Positions 27,259 to 38,785 of a DNA stretch of 64,000 nt are shown here, one piece after another. The first letter of the stretch is position 1. Each line of letters opens with the position of its first letter. The notes beneath the pieces were generated by a model. That model ran no database searches, was not told the origin of the DNA, and was given only the letters and a program-made list of their open reading frames with translations. Position numbers and translations under genes: made by a program. The DNA comes from Aminobacter carboxidus (GTDB taxonomy: Bacteria > Pseudomonadota > Alphaproteobacteria > Rhizobiales > Rhizobiaceae): contig NZ_JACZEP010000002.1 in assembly GCF_014863355.1 (NCBI RefSeq), forward strand, positions 620,001-684,000, written 5' to 3'.

Positions 27259-27891
27259 ATGCCGGATTTCTCCACACTCATGCTTTTTGCCGCCGCATCG
27301 GTGGTTTTGACCGCGACGCCCGGCCCCGACATGCTGCTCATCGCCTCGCGCAGCATCAGCCAGGGGCGCTCGGCGGGTTTCCTGACCTATCTCGGCATTG
27401 CGCTCGGCACGTATTGCCATGCGCTTGCCGCAGCCTTGGCGCTGGCCCAGCTTTTCGTCGCCGTTCCCATCGCCTATGAGGTCGTGCGCTGGGTCGGTTG
27501 TGCCTATCTGCTCTACCTCGCCTGGAAGACGCTGCGATCCAAGCCCGCGGGCTTTGCGCCTGACGCCAGCCTCAAACAGTTCTCGTCAAGGCGCATCCTC
27601 GGCGAGGGGCTTGCCACCAACCTGCTCAACCCGAAGATGGCGCTGTTCGTGCTGGCGCTGTTTCCGCAGTTCATCCGTCCCGAAGCCGGATCGATGATCG
27701 GCCAGACACTGATGCTGGCGACGGTGCTCAACGGGATCGGCTTCATCGTCAACGGCGCTGTCATCCTGCTGAGCAACCACCTGCGCCAACGGGCGGGCGG
27801 GTTGGTCCGGCTGGGCAAGCTGCCGCAGTATTTCCTTGCCGGTGTCTTTGCCGGGCTGGCGTGTCGGGTGGCGTTGGGCAGCCGGAACTGA
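27259..27891 (+). CDS. LysE family amino acid exporter
   Basis: Inner-membrane exporter of the LysE/RhtB superfamily, 210 aa, with six predicted helices. The N-terminal block (VVLTATPGPDMLLIASRSIS) and the ATNLLNPKMALFVLALFPQF block near residue 120 are diagnostic. Substrates in the family are basic or neutral amino acids and homoserine lactones; the one here is unknown. A solitary plus-strand gene between glmM and the serine hydrolase. Confidence 0.9.
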   Translation: MPDFSTLMLFAAASVVLTATPGPDMLLIASRSISQGRSAGFLTYLGIALGTYCHALAAALALAQLFVAVPIAYEVVRWVGCAYLLYLAWKTLRSKPAGFAPDASLKQFSSRRILGEGLATNLLNPKMALFVLALFPQFIRPEAGSMIGQTLMLATVLNGIGFIVNGAVILLSNHLRQRAGGLVRLGKLPQYFLAGVFAGLACRVALGSRN

Positions 27892-27924
27892 GCGTCGTTG
27901 CCCGCGCGCCCGAGATGAAAAGAA

Positions 27925-27950
27925 AGCCGCCGAGTTTCCTCAGCGGCGTT
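27925..27950 (-). terminator. Terminator of the serine hydrolase gene
   Basis: Stem GCCGCTGAG/CTCGGCGGC with a GAAA loop (one G-T pair), followed on the minus strand by TTTCTTTTC. It lies about 30 bases beyond the stop at 27977. Confidence 0.8.
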
Positions 27951-27976
27951 CTAAGCATTCGGGCAGGCTTTCGGGC

Positions 27977-29143
27977 TCAGCTCGCAAGCTTGGCGCCCGC
28001 CAGCAGATCATCGATGACTGAAGCGCGAAACGCGCCGCTCTCCGGGGTGCCGTCGTTGTTCATGAGAAGCGCCGCCACCTGGCTGTTGTCTTCCGACAGG
28101 GCGACGATGTTGGAGGCGCCGTTGTCGCTGCCGGTGTGGCCGATGACCTTGTGGCTTGCGGTTTCCTCCTCGGTCCAGCCGAGCCCCTGATAGGGGTGGA
28201 TCTTCGCATCGACTTGCCGGCGCAGCATTTCGGCTGATGCCGGCTGGGACAGGATGGCGTTCGAACCGCCTCCCAGCATGGCATGAAGCGACGTTGCGAG
28301 ATCGCTCACCGAGCAGCGCAGCATTCCGGCGGGTACGTCGGGATAGCCTTGCTGCGGCAGTTCGACGAAGGCGCCGTTCTCGAAGGTGTAAGGCTTGGCC
28401 AGCACGTCAGGGCCAAACTCTCTGATGTACCAGTGGGCATTTGCCACGCCGAGTGGGTCGAGCATGTCCTGCTTCACATAGGAGGAGAAGCTTGTCCCGC
28501 TGATGCGTTCGACGACGTAGCCCGCCAGCGCAATGGCGACGTTGCTGTATTCCCATTTCGCGCCCGGCTCGGCCTTGAGGAAGGAGGTCTCGGGCGCGTA
28601 AGTGCTGCCGCCCTTCACGAGGTAGTTTCGCAGGAAGTCCGACAGGCTCTGCTTGGGGTCGCCCGGGAAAGAAACATCGCCATGGCCTTCGTCGAAAATG
28701 CTCGAGGTGTGGGTCAAGAGATGACGGGCGGTGATTGGCAGTTGCGGATGATGAGGGTTGCGGACCTCGAAATCGATGAAATCGTTGATGTCGCCGCTAA
28801 GATCGAGGCTCTTGCGCTCGAACAGCTGCACCAGGGCGGAAGCGGTGAAAAGCTTGCTGACGGACGCCAGATGCATAGGCGTGTCGACGGTGAGCTTTCG
28901 CTGCTGCTTCAGGTCGGCGAAGCCGAACGCGCCCGCGTAGAGCATGGGGTCTTGCCTTGACGCGATTGCCATCGCTGCGCCTGCAACATTCGCGGTCTTC
29001 ATCCTGGCGGGAATGTCGGCTTCGAAATCGCGGCGCCAGGCATCGAACGAGGGATTTTGCTCGCCCGCGAAACCCAGATGTCCTTGAGGCATGAGCAATC
29101 CGGCCAGTCCCAGTTTGAGCAATGAACGACGCGTTGAGGTCAT
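27977..29143 (-). CDS. Serine hydrolase, class C beta-lactamase/DD-peptidase fold
   Basis: Exported serine hydrolase of 388 aa. The N-terminus MTSTRRSLLKLGLAGLLMPQ carries a twin-arginine-like signal. Active-site motifs are SVSK (S-x-x-K, in LASVSKLFTAS), YSN (Y-x-N, in WEYSNVAIAL) and HTGSD near residue 350. The family covers beta-lactamase-like esterases and D-alanyl peptidases; nothing here proves antibiotic hydrolysis. It sits between ftsH and glmM and has its own terminator. Confidence 0.87.
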   Translation of the reverse strand: MTSTRRSLLKLGLAGLLMPQGHLGFAGEQNPSFDAWRRDFEADIPARMKTANVAGAAMAIASRQDPMLYAGAFGFADLKQQRKLTVDTPMHLASVSKLFTASALVQLFERKSLDLSGDINDFIDFEVRNPHHPQLPITARHLLTHTSSIFDEGHGDVSFPGDPKQSLSDFLRNYLVKGGSTYAPETSFLKAEPGAKWEYSNVAIALAGYVVERISGTSFSSYVKQDMLDPLGVANAHWYIREFGPDVLAKPYTFENGAFVELPQQGYPDVPAGMLRCSVSDLATSLHAMLGGGSNAILSQPASAEMLRRQVDAKIHPYQGLGWTEEETASHKVIGHTGSDNGASNIVALSEDNSQVAALLMNNDGTPESGAFRASVIDDLLAGAKLAS

Positions 29144-29296
29144 GATCCATCCCGCTTTCCGTGGCGGCTTGCCGATCGCACGCGATTCGGATGCGCCCCA
29201 GCATGGGCGGCATCCGCGCCTACAAGTTCGGCGAAAGCTTGGCGGTGGCTTCCGAGCATGGATGGAGCTTGCTTGCCGGCAGGCCCCGAATGCAAA

Positions 29297-29325
29297 AACG
29301 CCGCCGGATTTCCCCAGCGGCGTCT
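29297..29325 (-). terminator. Terminator of ftsH
   Basis: ACGCCGCCGGATT with TCCCCAGCGGCGT forms a long stem (about 29299-29323), followed on the minus strand by TTTTTG. It lies about 25 bases past the ftsH stop. Confidence 0.85.
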
Positions 29326-29347
29326 TTTATTCAGTTGGCTTTGCGCC

Positions 29348-31285
<1,938 letters not shown>

Positions 31286-31339
31286 CGAGTTTCCCGTTGG
31301 CGTTCGTGGGGAACGCGTGTGGTGAGAGTAAGCTTGCCC

Positions 31340-31371
31340 CTAACATAGGCACGGGCTCCCACATTGCCAAG
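31340..31371 (-). promoter_or_regulatory. RpoH-type heat-shock promoter of ftsH
   Basis: On the minus strand CTTG (31371-31368), 18 bases, CCTATGTTAG (31349-31340). This fits the alphaproteobacterial RpoH consensus CTTG-N17/18-CYTATNTNNG at every fixed position. It lies 55 bases before the ftsH start. Confidence 0.72.
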
Positions 31372-31395
31372 CGCGTCCCTAAGTCTCGGTTAAGG

Positions 31396-32748
31396 TCAAA
31401 CACCAATGTGACCGCGGCATGGCGAGGCCGGGACCGGGCGTCCGCCAATCAGCTTTTGCACCGTCCGGGCCGGAGCCAGGTCGAAGCCCGGCAGGAAACG
31501 CGCCCAAGGGGCGGCAATCGCGTCAGCATTTGTTAGAAACGTCAGGCCGGCCGATGCTTCTCCGCGCCACAAGGCCGGCTCGGCCGCAAGTGCCGCCCTG
31601 ACAAGACTTTGCGGCGCATTTGCTTTTGGCGACATCGCAGCCGCTGCCGTCACACCGAGGGGGGCGACAGTCATTTCTGCTTGTCCAGCCAGCGCTGCCG
31701 GGACCCTGTAACGGCCGTCCCACAGTCCAGCCGCCAGTCGCACAGCAGGCGGCAAGCCGCGTCCTTCGCGCAGCACAAAAATGCCGCTGCTCCTGATGTC
31801 GACAAGCGCGCGCGACAATGTGGCGCGGGACGGATTTTTGTTAGCCGGAATGCCAGTCAGGAGCTTCAGCAGGTTTTGCGCACGCGCCGCGTCGGGCAGG
31901 TGCGCAACACCTCCGGCGACGGCGACCAGGATGCGCAGCGCATAGGCCGTCGCGTCGCTGTCGGGTGCCTGGGCGAATGCCGGATCGAGGCGGAGCAGGC
32001 CGGGGCTGACACGGTTGGCGTGGGCTTCGATCAACGCCGCGGCACGTTCGCCAAGCTCGGTGCGCGCTGCACCCGCCTGCCGTGCGTCGGCAAGGGCTGT
32101 TTCAACATGCTGGTCGCCGCCTCGTTGCAGCGACAGCCGCATACGTGGCCGCTCATAGGTGGCATTGGTATTGGTGGGGTCGTCGAGCCAGCCGGTGCCT
32201 TGCTGCCTGAGCACGTCGCGCAGCCGCTCGCGGCGCTTTGCAAGCAACGGGCGCACGATCCAGATGTCGCCGTCAAAAAGTGTCGCCGGCGCCATGCCGG
32301 CGCTGCCGCGGCCGGGGCCACGGGTACCGCGCATCAGCACCGTTTCGGCCTGGTCGTCGGCGGTATGGCCGGTGATGACGATCGTCGCTTCCGCTTGCCG
32401 CGCGGCCTCGGCCAGGAGATCGTAGCGCGCGTCGCGCGCGGCAGCGGCGATGCCTGTCGACGGCTTGTCGCCGGTCCAGCGCATCGTGCGATGGGTGATG
32501 CCGTTGCGGGCGCAGAGTAGCGCCACCTGGTCGGCCTCGACGCCCGAGCCGGGGCGCAGCGCGTGGTCGACGGTCACGGCCAAAAGCCGCGTCGTGGGCG
32601 CGTGCCGGCCGAGATGGGATTTGAGAAGAAGAAGAAGCGCTGTCGAGTCGCTGCCGCCTGATACCGCTGCGACGATCGATGTGTGCGAGGCGAAGTCGAA
32701 CTCGGAAAAGTCTTGATAAAAATCGGCGTCGATCGGCTGCGTCAGCAC
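31396..32748 (-). CDS. tilS: tRNA(Ile)-lysidine synthetase TilS
   Basis: Modifies C34 of tRNA-Ile(CAU) to lysidine using ATP and lysine, about 450 aa. The PP-loop [13 protein letters not shown] lies near residue 30. [23 protein letters not shown] and RGSAGM are the conserved substrate-binding blocks. I chose the GTG at 32748, which overlaps the cpoB stop (GTGCTGA) and suggests coupling. The frame stays open into cpoB to 32838, but that part lacks family character. Confidence 0.9.
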   Translation of the reverse strand: MLTQPIDADFYQDFSEFDFASHTSIVAAVSGGSDSTALLLLLKSHLGRHAPTTRLLAVTVDHALRPGSGVEADQVALLCARNGITHRTMRWTGDKPSTGIAAAARDARYDLLAEAARQAEATIVITGHTADDQAETVLMRGTRGPGRGSAGMAPATLFDGDIWIVRPLLAKRRERLRDVLRQQGTGWLDDPTNTNATYERPRMRLSLQRGGDQHVETALADARQAGAARTELGERAAALIEAHANRVSPGLLRLDPAFAQAPDSDATAYALRILVAVAGGVAHLPDAARAQNLLKLLTGIPANKNPSRATLSRALVDIRSSGIFVLREGRGLPPAVRLAAGLWDGRYRVPAALAGQAEMTVAPLGVTAAAAMSPKANAPQSLVRAALAAEPALWRGEASAGLTFLTNADAIAAPWARFLPGFDLAPARTVQKLIGGRPVPASPCRGHIGV

Positions 32749-33791
32749 GCGGCGAGAGCCCGTTCCTGCTTGACCCGCTCCTTGATTGCGCCGGAGACGC
32801 TTGGGTAACGCTTGCCGATTTCGCCGAAGGTGGCGCAAGCGACTTCGCGCTGCTTGAGGCCGACCAGCGAAACCCCGAGCTTGAGCATCATTTCAGGCGC
32901 CTTCTTGGACTTCGGGTATTCCTTGCTGGCGGAGAGGAAGATCTCGGCCGCGTCGCGGTACTTCTTCTGGCCCAGCAGCGACTCGCCCAGCCAGAAGCGG
33001 GCATCGGCGGTCTTGGCGTCGGCGGGGAAGCGCGAAATGTGGTCGCGAAAACCCTGTTCGGCGGTGGTGTAGTCGCCCGAAAGGACGAACTGGTAGGAGT
33101 TGCGGTAAAGCTCGTCCGGATCGTTGGTGTCGGGCAAGGCGGCAACCGCGGTGCCGTTGGCCTGCGGCTGCGCCGGCTGTGCTGCGACAGGTGCCTGCGG
33201 CTGGGCTGGAACTGCTGCCTGCGGGTTGGCGGTGTCGGACACGACGTTGCCATTGGCGTCGACGGTGATGGTGCCGAACGTCGTCGGCGGCGCGCCGGTG
33301 CCGCCAGCAACAGCGCCGGGTTCGCCGGTACCGGATTCGGTGATCACCTCTCCGACGCTATTGCCGCCGGGCGCCGGAGCGGTTGCCGTCTGCGCCGCAC
33401 CGGGTTGAGGCGCCGTGGGCGCCTCAACGATCGAGCTGTTGGTCTTGCCTGTTGCGTCGGACTTCTTCTGCCCGCCGCCTTCAAGCTCCTGGAAGCGGAA
33501 CTCGTTGTCTTCCTGCATCTTCCGCATCTGCTCCTGCATCTGCAGAAGCTGGAAGTTCAGCTCTTCGATGGAGCCGTTGAGCTTGCGGATTTCCTCCTCG
33601 AGCGCGGTGACGCGCGGATCGCCCGCCTGGGCGAGCTGGATCGGAGCTTCGGTGCTCTCAGTCTTGCTGCCGAAAACGCCCGGCAGGCCGATCTTTGGGA
33701 AGTCGATGCCGATGCCGTCGCGCGCGTGCGCTGCAGCCCCCGACAGAAGGAAGATGGCAAGTGTGCCACTCAGGATTGATCGAAAATGCAT
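32742..33791 (-). CDS. cpoB: Tol-Pal system protein CpoB (YbgF)
   Basis: Periplasmic protein coordinating the Tol-Pal complex with peptidoglycan synthesis, 349 aa. A signal peptide ([23 protein letters not shown]) precedes a trimerising coiled coil at about residues 55-105 ([20 protein letters not shown]). A Gly/Pro/Thr-rich linker of about 100 residues follows, longer than in E. coli. The C-terminal TPR domain (about 225-349) holds repeats such as [20 protein letters not shown]. It follows pal after a terminator and overlaps tilS. Confidence 0.93.
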   Translation of the reverse strand: MHFRSILSGTLAIFLLSGAAAHARDGIGIDFPKIGLPGVFGSKTESTEAPIQLAQAGDPRVTALEEEIRKLNGSIEELNFQLLQMQEQMRKMQEDNEFRFQELEGGGQKKSDATGKTNSSIVEAPTAPQPGAAQTATAPAPGGNSVGEVITESGTGEPGAVAGGTGAPPTTFGTITVDANGNVVSDTANPQAAVPAQPQAPVAAQPAQPQANGTAVAALPDTNDPDELYRNSYQFVLSGDYTTAEQGFRDHISRFPADAKTADARFWLGESLLGQKKYRDAAEIFLSASKEYPKSKKAPEMMLKLGVSLVGLKQREVACATFGEIGKRYPSVSGAIKERVKQERALAAC

Positions 33792-33900
33792 TAGCCTCTC
33801 GCCGTGGAAGAGAATTTGGTTGTTTTGCGCCGATGCGCTCTCGTCATTTATCAGGACCGGAGACTTCGGCCAAATTTTGTTTCAGGCCGCCAGATAAGCA

Positions 33901-33926
33901 AAAGGCGGCCCGAAGACCGCCTTTCG
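33901..33926 (-). terminator. Terminator of pal
   Basis: AAAGGCGGCC (33901-33910), four-base loop CGAA, GACCGCCTTT (33915-33924), with one mismatch. Minus-strand reading gives a short T-run after the stem. It lies about 25 bases after the pal stop. Confidence 0.8.
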
Positions 33927-33951
33927 TTCAATTTGGTGGCTTTCGCGCAGC

Positions 33952-34461
33952 TCAGCTGCCGGCGCCCGACAGCGTCGTGACGGCGCGGCGGTTCTGCGAC
34001 CAGCACGAGATGTCGTCGCAAACCGCGACCGGACGTTCCTTGCCGTAGGAGATCGTCTTCAGGCGGTTCGAGGCAACGCCCTGCGAGATCAGGTAGTCGC
34101 GGGTAGCAGCGGCGCGACGGGCACCGAGAGCCAGGTTGTATTCGCGGGTGCCGCGTTCGTCGGCATGGCCTTCGACAACGACGGCGTACTGGCCGTACTT
34201 GTTCAGCCATTGGGCCTGACGGCTCAGGATGCCCTGGGCGTCGGCACGGACCGACGAGGAGTCGGTGTCAAAGAAGATACGGTCGCCGACATTGACGGTG
34301 AAGTCCTGCGACGAGCCCGGAGTAGCCGAGCCGGCACCGCCGCCGAGGCCGAGATCGGCGGCGTTGTTCGGGGTCTTCTTAGAGGCGCAGCCAGCAATCG
34401 CCAGAGAGGCGATCAGGGCCACGACCACAGGGTTGGTTGCAAATTTTGCGATACGGCGCAT
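33952..34461 (-). CDS. pal: Peptidoglycan-associated lipoprotein Pal
   Basis: Outer-membrane lipoprotein that binds peptidoglycan and TolB, 169 aa. A lipobox (IASLAIAGC) marks the lipidated Cys. The OmpA-like domain carries RIFFDTDSSSVRADAQ, VVVEGHADERGTREYNLALG and the terminal NRRAVTTL; GHADERGT is the diaminopimelate-binding block. The ATG at 34461 has AGAGGCTGG ahead of it. It is separated from tolB by about 350 bases with three stem-loops, so it may have its own promoter. Confidence 0.97.
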   Translation of the reverse strand: MRRIAKFATNPVVVALIASLAIAGCASKKTPNNAADLGLGGGAGSATPGSSQDFTVNVGDRIFFDTDSSSVRADAQGILSRQAQWLNKYGQYAVVVEGHADERGTREYNLALGARRAAATRDYLISQGVASNRLKTISYGKERPVAVCDDISCWSQNRRAVTTLSGAGS

Positions 34462-34810
34462 CCAGCCTCTCCTTCGCATTCGAGTGATTTCGTTGAACAT
34501 CCAGTAACCACGTTGCGGTTAACCGGCATTCAATGAACGTGGTTAAAATTTCATTGCCGCTCGCTGTAGCGTCCCCGCATACGGCAGTCGTCGAACATGC
34601 ACTTCGCCGCGCACCGTAGGCGAAAATACGGCAGAAAGGCGGCGTCATTGGGCAAATGACGCCGCCTGGTCCATTAGTCGCGCCTTCGCAAGGGAAGGTT
34701 AACGAAAGGTCGTAACAGCGCCGCGCGTCCACATGGACGCGCGGCGCTGTCACGTTACGAAGCGGTGCATGGTGGCTTCCGAAAATCGAATCCGATTTTC
34801 GGGCCATGTG
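34462..34810. other. tolB-pal intergenic region with three stem-loops
   Basis: No gene is visible. It contains a 13-base perfect stem at 34637-34667 (loop GGGCA), a 15-base perfect stem at 34716-34749 (loop ACAT, extended by CGTAAC/GTTACG) and a 10-base stem at 34779-34802 just after tolB. TTAACC half-sites lie near 34519-34524 and TTAA at 34543. The pal promoter probably lies between 34500 and 34620. Confidence 0.7.
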
Positions 34811-36127
34811 CTAATCGAGCAGCGGCGACCATGCCGGGTCGGAAGCAAAACCCGTGGTCGGGATGGCCTGCTCGTTGCGGCCGGTGAGGTCGACCGAGTA
34901 GAGCTTAGGACCGCCGCCGCCGGGCTGGTCGCGGAAGAACATCACGACACGGCCGTTCGGCGCCCAGGTCGGGCCTTCCTGCTGGAAGCCGGTCGACAGG
35001 ATGCGCTCGCCCGAACCATCGGTCTTCATCACGCCGATCTGGAACTGGCCGCCCGACTGCTTGGTGAAGGCGATGAGGTCGCCGCGCGGCGACCACACCG
35101 GGGTCGAGTAGCTGCCGCCGCCGAAGGAGACGCGGGTCTGGCCCGAGCCGTCGGCGCCCATCACGTAGATCTGCGGCTGACCGCCACGGTCGGAGGTGAA
35201 GACGACCTTGGAACCGTCGGGCGAATAGGACGGCGAGGTGTCGATGGCGCTGGAATTGGTCAGGCGCGTGGTGGTGCGGCTGCGCAGGTCCATCGAGAAG
35301 ATGTTGGAATTGCCGTCGTCGCGCAGCAGGCTCATGATCACCTTCTGGCCATCGGGCGAGAAGCGCGGCGCAAAGGTCATGCCGGGGAAGTTGCCGACGA
35401 GTTCGCGCTGGCCGGTTTCGATCTGCAGCAGGTAGACCTGCGGCTGGCCGCTCTCATAGGACATGTAGGTGATTTCCTGACGCGTCGGCGAGAAGCGTGG
35501 CGTCATCGCCATCGAGCGGCCGTCGGAAAGATAGCGCACATTGGCGCCGTCCTGGTCCATGATGGCGAGACGCTTCTTGCGCGCGGTCTTGGCGCCCGAC
35601 TCGTCGATGAACACGACGCGGGTGTCGAAGTAGCCCTTTTCACCGGTCAGGCGCTCGTAGATCGCATCGGCGATGATGTGGGCGATGCGGCGCGAATTGG
35701 CCTTGTTGGCGAAGAACTGCTCGCCGGCGAGTTGCTGGCCGGCAAAGGTGTCCCACAGCCGGAACTCGGCCTTGAGCCTGCCGTCGGCCTCCTGGCTGAC
35801 GCGGCCGGTGACCAGCGCCTGGGCATTGATGACCTTCCAGTCCTCGAAGCGCGGCGCGACGTCGGGGTTGGAGATCTTTTCGATGAAGGCACCCTTGTCG
35901 ATCGGGGCGAACAGGCCCGAGCGCTGCAGGTCGGCGGCGACGATGCCGGCGATCTCGGCGCCCATCGCGTCGCCCGACAGGAAGTCGGTGATGGCGATCG
36001 GCAGCGGCTCGACATTGCCCTTGTTGACGTCGATCTCGACCAGCGCGTGCGCTGGCAGGACGGCGAGCGTGCTCATGCCGCTCATCATCGCGCCAATCAA
36101 AAGGATCGTTTTAAACAGGTGCTTCAT
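34811..36127 (-). CDS. tolB: Tol-Pal translocation protein TolB
   Basis: Periplasmic beta-propeller protein of the Tol-Pal system, 438 aa. The signal peptide is [20 protein letters not shown] plus LAVLPAHA. The N-terminal domain (to about residue 165) is followed by WD40-like repeats with the TolB signature ([41 protein letters not shown]). It binds Pal and the TolA C-terminus. The ATG at 36127 begins the signal peptide. It lies 38 bases downstream of tolA. Confidence 0.96.
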   Translation of the reverse strand: MKHLFKTILLIGAMMSGMSTLAVLPAHALVEIDVNKGNVEPLPIAITDFLSGDAMGAEIAGIVAADLQRSGLFAPIDKGAFIEKISNPDVAPRFEDWKVINAQALVTGRVSQEADGRLKAEFRLWDTFAGQQLAGEQFFANKANSRRIAHIIADAIYERLTGEKGYFDTRVVFIDESGAKTARKKRLAIMDQDGANVRYLSDGRSMAMTPRFSPTRQEITYMSYESGQPQVYLLQIETGQRELVGNFPGMTFAPRFSPDGQKVIMSLLRDDGNSNIFSMDLRSRTTTRLTNSSAIDTSPSYSPDGSKVVFTSDRGGQPQIYVMGADGSGQTRVSFGGGSYSTPVWSPRGDLIAFTKQSGGQFQIGVMKTDGSGERILSTGFQQEGPTWAPNGRVVMFFRDQPGGGGPKLYSVDLTGRNEQAIPTTGFASDPAWSPLLD

Positions 36128-36165
36128 CAGAAAGGGCCTCTTTGTTCCTGGTCGGCGCATGGCGC

Positions 36166-37233
36166 TCAGAACATTTCGCTCGGGTCGAAATTGACGATGA
36201 CGTCCGCCCAGGCTTCATACTTGTCGGCGGGGAGATTGTAGGGCGCGCACTGCAGCACGGCGCGACGCGCCGATTCCGCTGCCGCGCGTTCGATGCCGGC
36301 CGAACCGCCGCCGGAGATGATCTCCGGCCGGCCGTCGATCTCGCCGGTCTGGGTCAGCTTGAACTGGACGGAAACCTTGAGCGCGCCGCCATCCATGGCG
36401 CCGGCCGGCACGTTCCAGCAGCGCTGGATCTGGCCGCGCAACGCGTCCATCTCGCTCTGGCTGAGCTTGGAGCCGCCGGTGTCCTTCTTGCCGCCCAGCG
36501 ATGCCTGTTCGGTCGAGCGCTTGGCGCCGCCACCCGATGGCTTCTGCTTGTTGAGCAGGGCCGCAACCTCGTCGGCGTTGAACTCCTTCTCTTCCGACTT
36601 CGGCTTCGAGGACGCCTGCTGGGTCTGCTTGTCTTCCTGCTTGCGCTCCGGCGTCTTGGCCGTCTGCGCCTGGGGCGGCTGCGGCTTGGCTTCCGGTGCG
36701 GGCGCGTTCTCGGGCAGCTTGACGGCTTCGGCCTCGGCCTGGTCGGAGACGATGGTCTCGGCAACCGGGTCGGGCTTGACCTCCTGCTTGGGCTGCGGCT
36801 GCGGGGTCACTTCCGTTGCCGGCACCGGGGTCGGCTTGGGCTCGGCCTGCTTCACCGGCTCGGGCTTGGGCTGCTCGACCGGTGTCGGCTTTGGCTCGGG
36901 CTTGGGTGAGGGCGGCGGTGCAGCCGCGACGTCGACTTCCTTCTGCGTCGGCTCGGGCGTCGGCGGCTTGTCGCTGTCTGTCTTGTTGTCGCCGACATTC
37001 TGGGCGTCCGGCACGATGTCGGGACGGCTCGTCGGCTTGGGTGCCGGCTTTTCGTTGGCCGGGGCCTTCTTGTCGCCCTTCTGGATCTGGGTGATCGATT
37101 CCACCGGCACGATGTCGACCGGAAACGCCTCGACGTCGGCGACTTCGAGGGCGCTGGGTGCCGACAGGGTGAGCAGGCCGAAGCCCAGCACCGCCGCATG
37201 CAAAACCACAGATGTCGTGAGGCCGGTCTTCAT
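36166..37233 (-). CDS. tolA: Cell envelope protein TolA
   Basis: Inner-membrane protein that spans the periplasm and couples the TolQR motor to TolB and Pal, 355 aa. One N-terminal membrane helix ([19 protein letters not shown]) carries the conserved SxxxHxxxLxxL pattern used to contact TolQR. A Pro/Lys/Glu-rich domain (about 50-235) is followed by a short C-terminal TolA/TonB-type fold ([20 protein letters not shown] onwards). The middle domain is Pro/Lys rich instead of the long alanine helix of enteric TolA. It follows tolR by eight bases. Confidence 0.93.
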   Translation of the reverse strand: MKTGLTTSVVLHAAVLGFGLLTLSAPSALEVADVEAFPVDIVPVESITQIQKGDKKAPANEKPAPKPTSRPDIVPDAQNVGDNKTDSDKPPTPEPTQKEVDVAAAPPPSPKPEPKPTPVEQPKPEPVKQAEPKPTPVPATEVTPQPQPKQEVKPDPVAETIVSDQAEAEAVKLPENAPAPEAKPQPPQAQTAKTPERKQEDKQTQQASSKPKSEEKEFNADEVAALLNKQKPSGGGAKRSTEQASLGGKKDTGGSKLSQSEMDALRGQIQRCWNVPAGAMDGGALKVSVQFKLTQTGEIDGRPEIISGGGSAGIERAAAESARRAVLQCAPYNLPADKYEAWADVIVNFDPSEMF

Positions 37234-37241
37234 TTTGCGGG

Positions 37242-37700
37242 CTACTGGTCCTGTTCCTGCAGCGTGACGAGGCCGATCTTGTTGTAACCGGCGGCCTGGA
37301 TGCGGGCCATGACCTTCATCACCGTGCCGTAGTCGGCAGTCTTGTCGCCGCGCACATAGATGCGCTCCTCGTAGCCGGCCTTGGCGATGGCGCCGAGCTT
37401 GGCCACGACCTCCTCGAGCGGGATTTCGGTTTCCTGGATGTGGATCTGGCCGGCTTCGTTGATCGAAATGGTGATCGGTTGCGTTTCCGAGTTCAACGCC
37501 TTGGCTGCGGTCTCGGGCAGGTCGATCGGCACGCCGACGGTCATCAGCGGTGCCGCCACCATGAAGATGATGAGCAGCACCAGCATGACGTCGACGAACG
37601 GCGTGACGTTGATTTCGGACATCAGGCCATGATGGCGGCCGCGCCGCCTGTGGCCGCGCCCGCCGCGGCCTGAACCGCCCGCGCTAACTGACATACCCAT
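37242..37700 (-). CDS. tolR: Tol-Pal motor protein TolR
   Basis: Inner-membrane stator protein of the ExbD/TolR family, 152 aa. The single helix carries the proton-binding aspartate (INVTPFVDVMLVLLIIFMV). An arginine- and glycine-rich cytoplasmic tail of about 25 residues precedes it, and the periplasmic domain ends YNKIGLVTLQE. The second ATG two codons in is an alternative start. It follows tolQ by ten bases. Confidence 0.96.
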   Translation of the reverse strand: MGMSVSAGGSGRGGRGHRRRGRHHGLMSEINVTPFVDVMLVLLIIFMVAAPLMTVGVPIDLPETAAKALNSETQPITISINEAGQIHIQETEIPLEEVVAKLGAIAKAGYEERIYVRGDKTADYGTVMKVMARIQAAGYNKIGLVTLQEQDQ

Positions 37701-37710
37701 GGTCTACTCC

Positions 37711-38421
37711 TCAGGCCCGCTGCGCGACTTTTTCATCGATTTGGCGCGAGAGTATGGCGGAGAACTCGTCGGCGAAGCCCTCCATGCGCAGGGCGATCTT
37801 GCCGGCGTCGGATGACAGCTTGTTGTAGGCGATGACGGCGGGAATGGCTGCCAGCAGGCCGATTGCCGTTGCCAGAAGCGCCTCGGCGATACCCGGCGCG
37901 ACGACGGCGAGGTTGGTCGACTTCGAGCCGGCGATGGCCTGGAACGAGGTCATGATGCCGACGACGGTGCCGAACAGGCCGATGAACGGTGCTGCCGAAC
38001 CGATGGTGGCGAGGAAGCCGAGTCGGCCTTCCAGCCGCTCCATCTCGCGCGTCAGCGCCAGGTCCATCGCTTTGTCGATGCGGGTCTGCAGCGCCAGCGG
38101 CGACTTGGCGCCCTTCTCGAAGCTCTTCTTCCACTCCTTCATGGCAGCGACGAAGATCGCGCTCATGCCTGATGTCTTGCGGTCGGAAAGGTTGCGGTAG
38201 AGTTCTTCCAGCGACTGGCCCGACCAGAAAATCTGTTCGAAGCGGTTCAGCGCTGCGCGCATGCGGTTGTAGGCAACCAGCTTGTCGACGATGATCGCCC
38301 AGGTCCACACCGACGCGCCGAGCAGGCCCAGCATCACCAGCTTGACCACCCAGCCGGCCTGCCAGAACAACGCCCAAATCGACAATTCCGCGCCGGTTTG
38401 GGCGAGAGGTAGGTTTTCCAT
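37711..38421 (-). CDS. tolQ: Tol-Pal motor protein TolQ
   Basis: Inner-membrane channel protein of the ExbB/TolQ/MotA family, 236 aa, with three helices: near residues 22-42, 135-158 (FLATIGSAAPFIGLFGTVVG) and 170-195 (NLAVVAPGIAEALLATAIGL). It forms the proton-driven motor with TolR. First gene of tolQRAB. The 364-base upstream gap contains a CtrA-type half-site, and ybgC lies beyond it on the same strand. Confidence 0.96.
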   Translation of the reverse strand: MENLPLAQTGAELSIWALFWQAGWVVKLVMLGLLGASVWTWAIIVDKLVAYNRMRAALNRFEQIFWSGQSLEELYRNLSDRKTSGMSAIFVAAMKEWKKSFEKGAKSPLALQTRIDKAMDLALTREMERLEGRLGFLATIGSAAPFIGLFGTVVGIMTSFQAIAGSKSTNLAVVAPGIAEALLATAIGLLAAIPAVIAYNKLSSDAGKIALRMEGFADEFSAILSRQIDEKVAQRA

Positions 38422-38785
38422 CTTGTAACAGTCCTTAAGATTTCCGGGCCCGGCTCGCAGCTAGCCCTTGCGCATCATCCCATCGTGGTCCGTTCGCGCG
38501 AAGCTTCCGGAAGTGCCCCAAAATGCGCCTTTTCGGCCTTTTCGGGGCGAATTTTGGTGAAAGGAAGGCCGCTCGGAATCCTTACGACTTTCACTGGCCC
38601 CTTAATGGACCGTTATGGTTAAAGATGGGTTAGGAATATGCCGCCGCGCCAGGCTGTCACCCCTGGGGGACAGGGCTTGGGGCGCTGTGGAGCCCTGGAA
38701 ACGTGGCTGATGTGCCACACGATCTTGTGATCGGCTCAGGCGTCGTCAATCGCTCGCCGGCATCGTCGGGGATACCGACCAGACC
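38422..38785. other. ybgC-tolQ intergenic region, tolQ promoter
   Basis: No gene is visible. A small GTGGC/GCCAC hairpin follows ybgC (about 38702-38717). On the minus strand CTAA (38633-38630), seven bases, TTAACCAT (38622-38615) resembles a CtrA site with one mismatch in the first half. Confidence 0.45.
38615..38633 (-). promoter_or_regulatory. CtrA-like site upstream of tolQ
   Basis: CTAA-N7-TTAACCAT on the minus strand; the second half-site is a perfect TTAACCAT. It lies about 195 bases before the tolQ start. Confidence 0.35.

Noticed and set aside
27977-29143. Antibiotic-resistance beta-lactamase
   Set aside because: The SxxK, YxN and HTG motifs fit a broad class of serine hydrolases; nothing marks it as AmpC-like.
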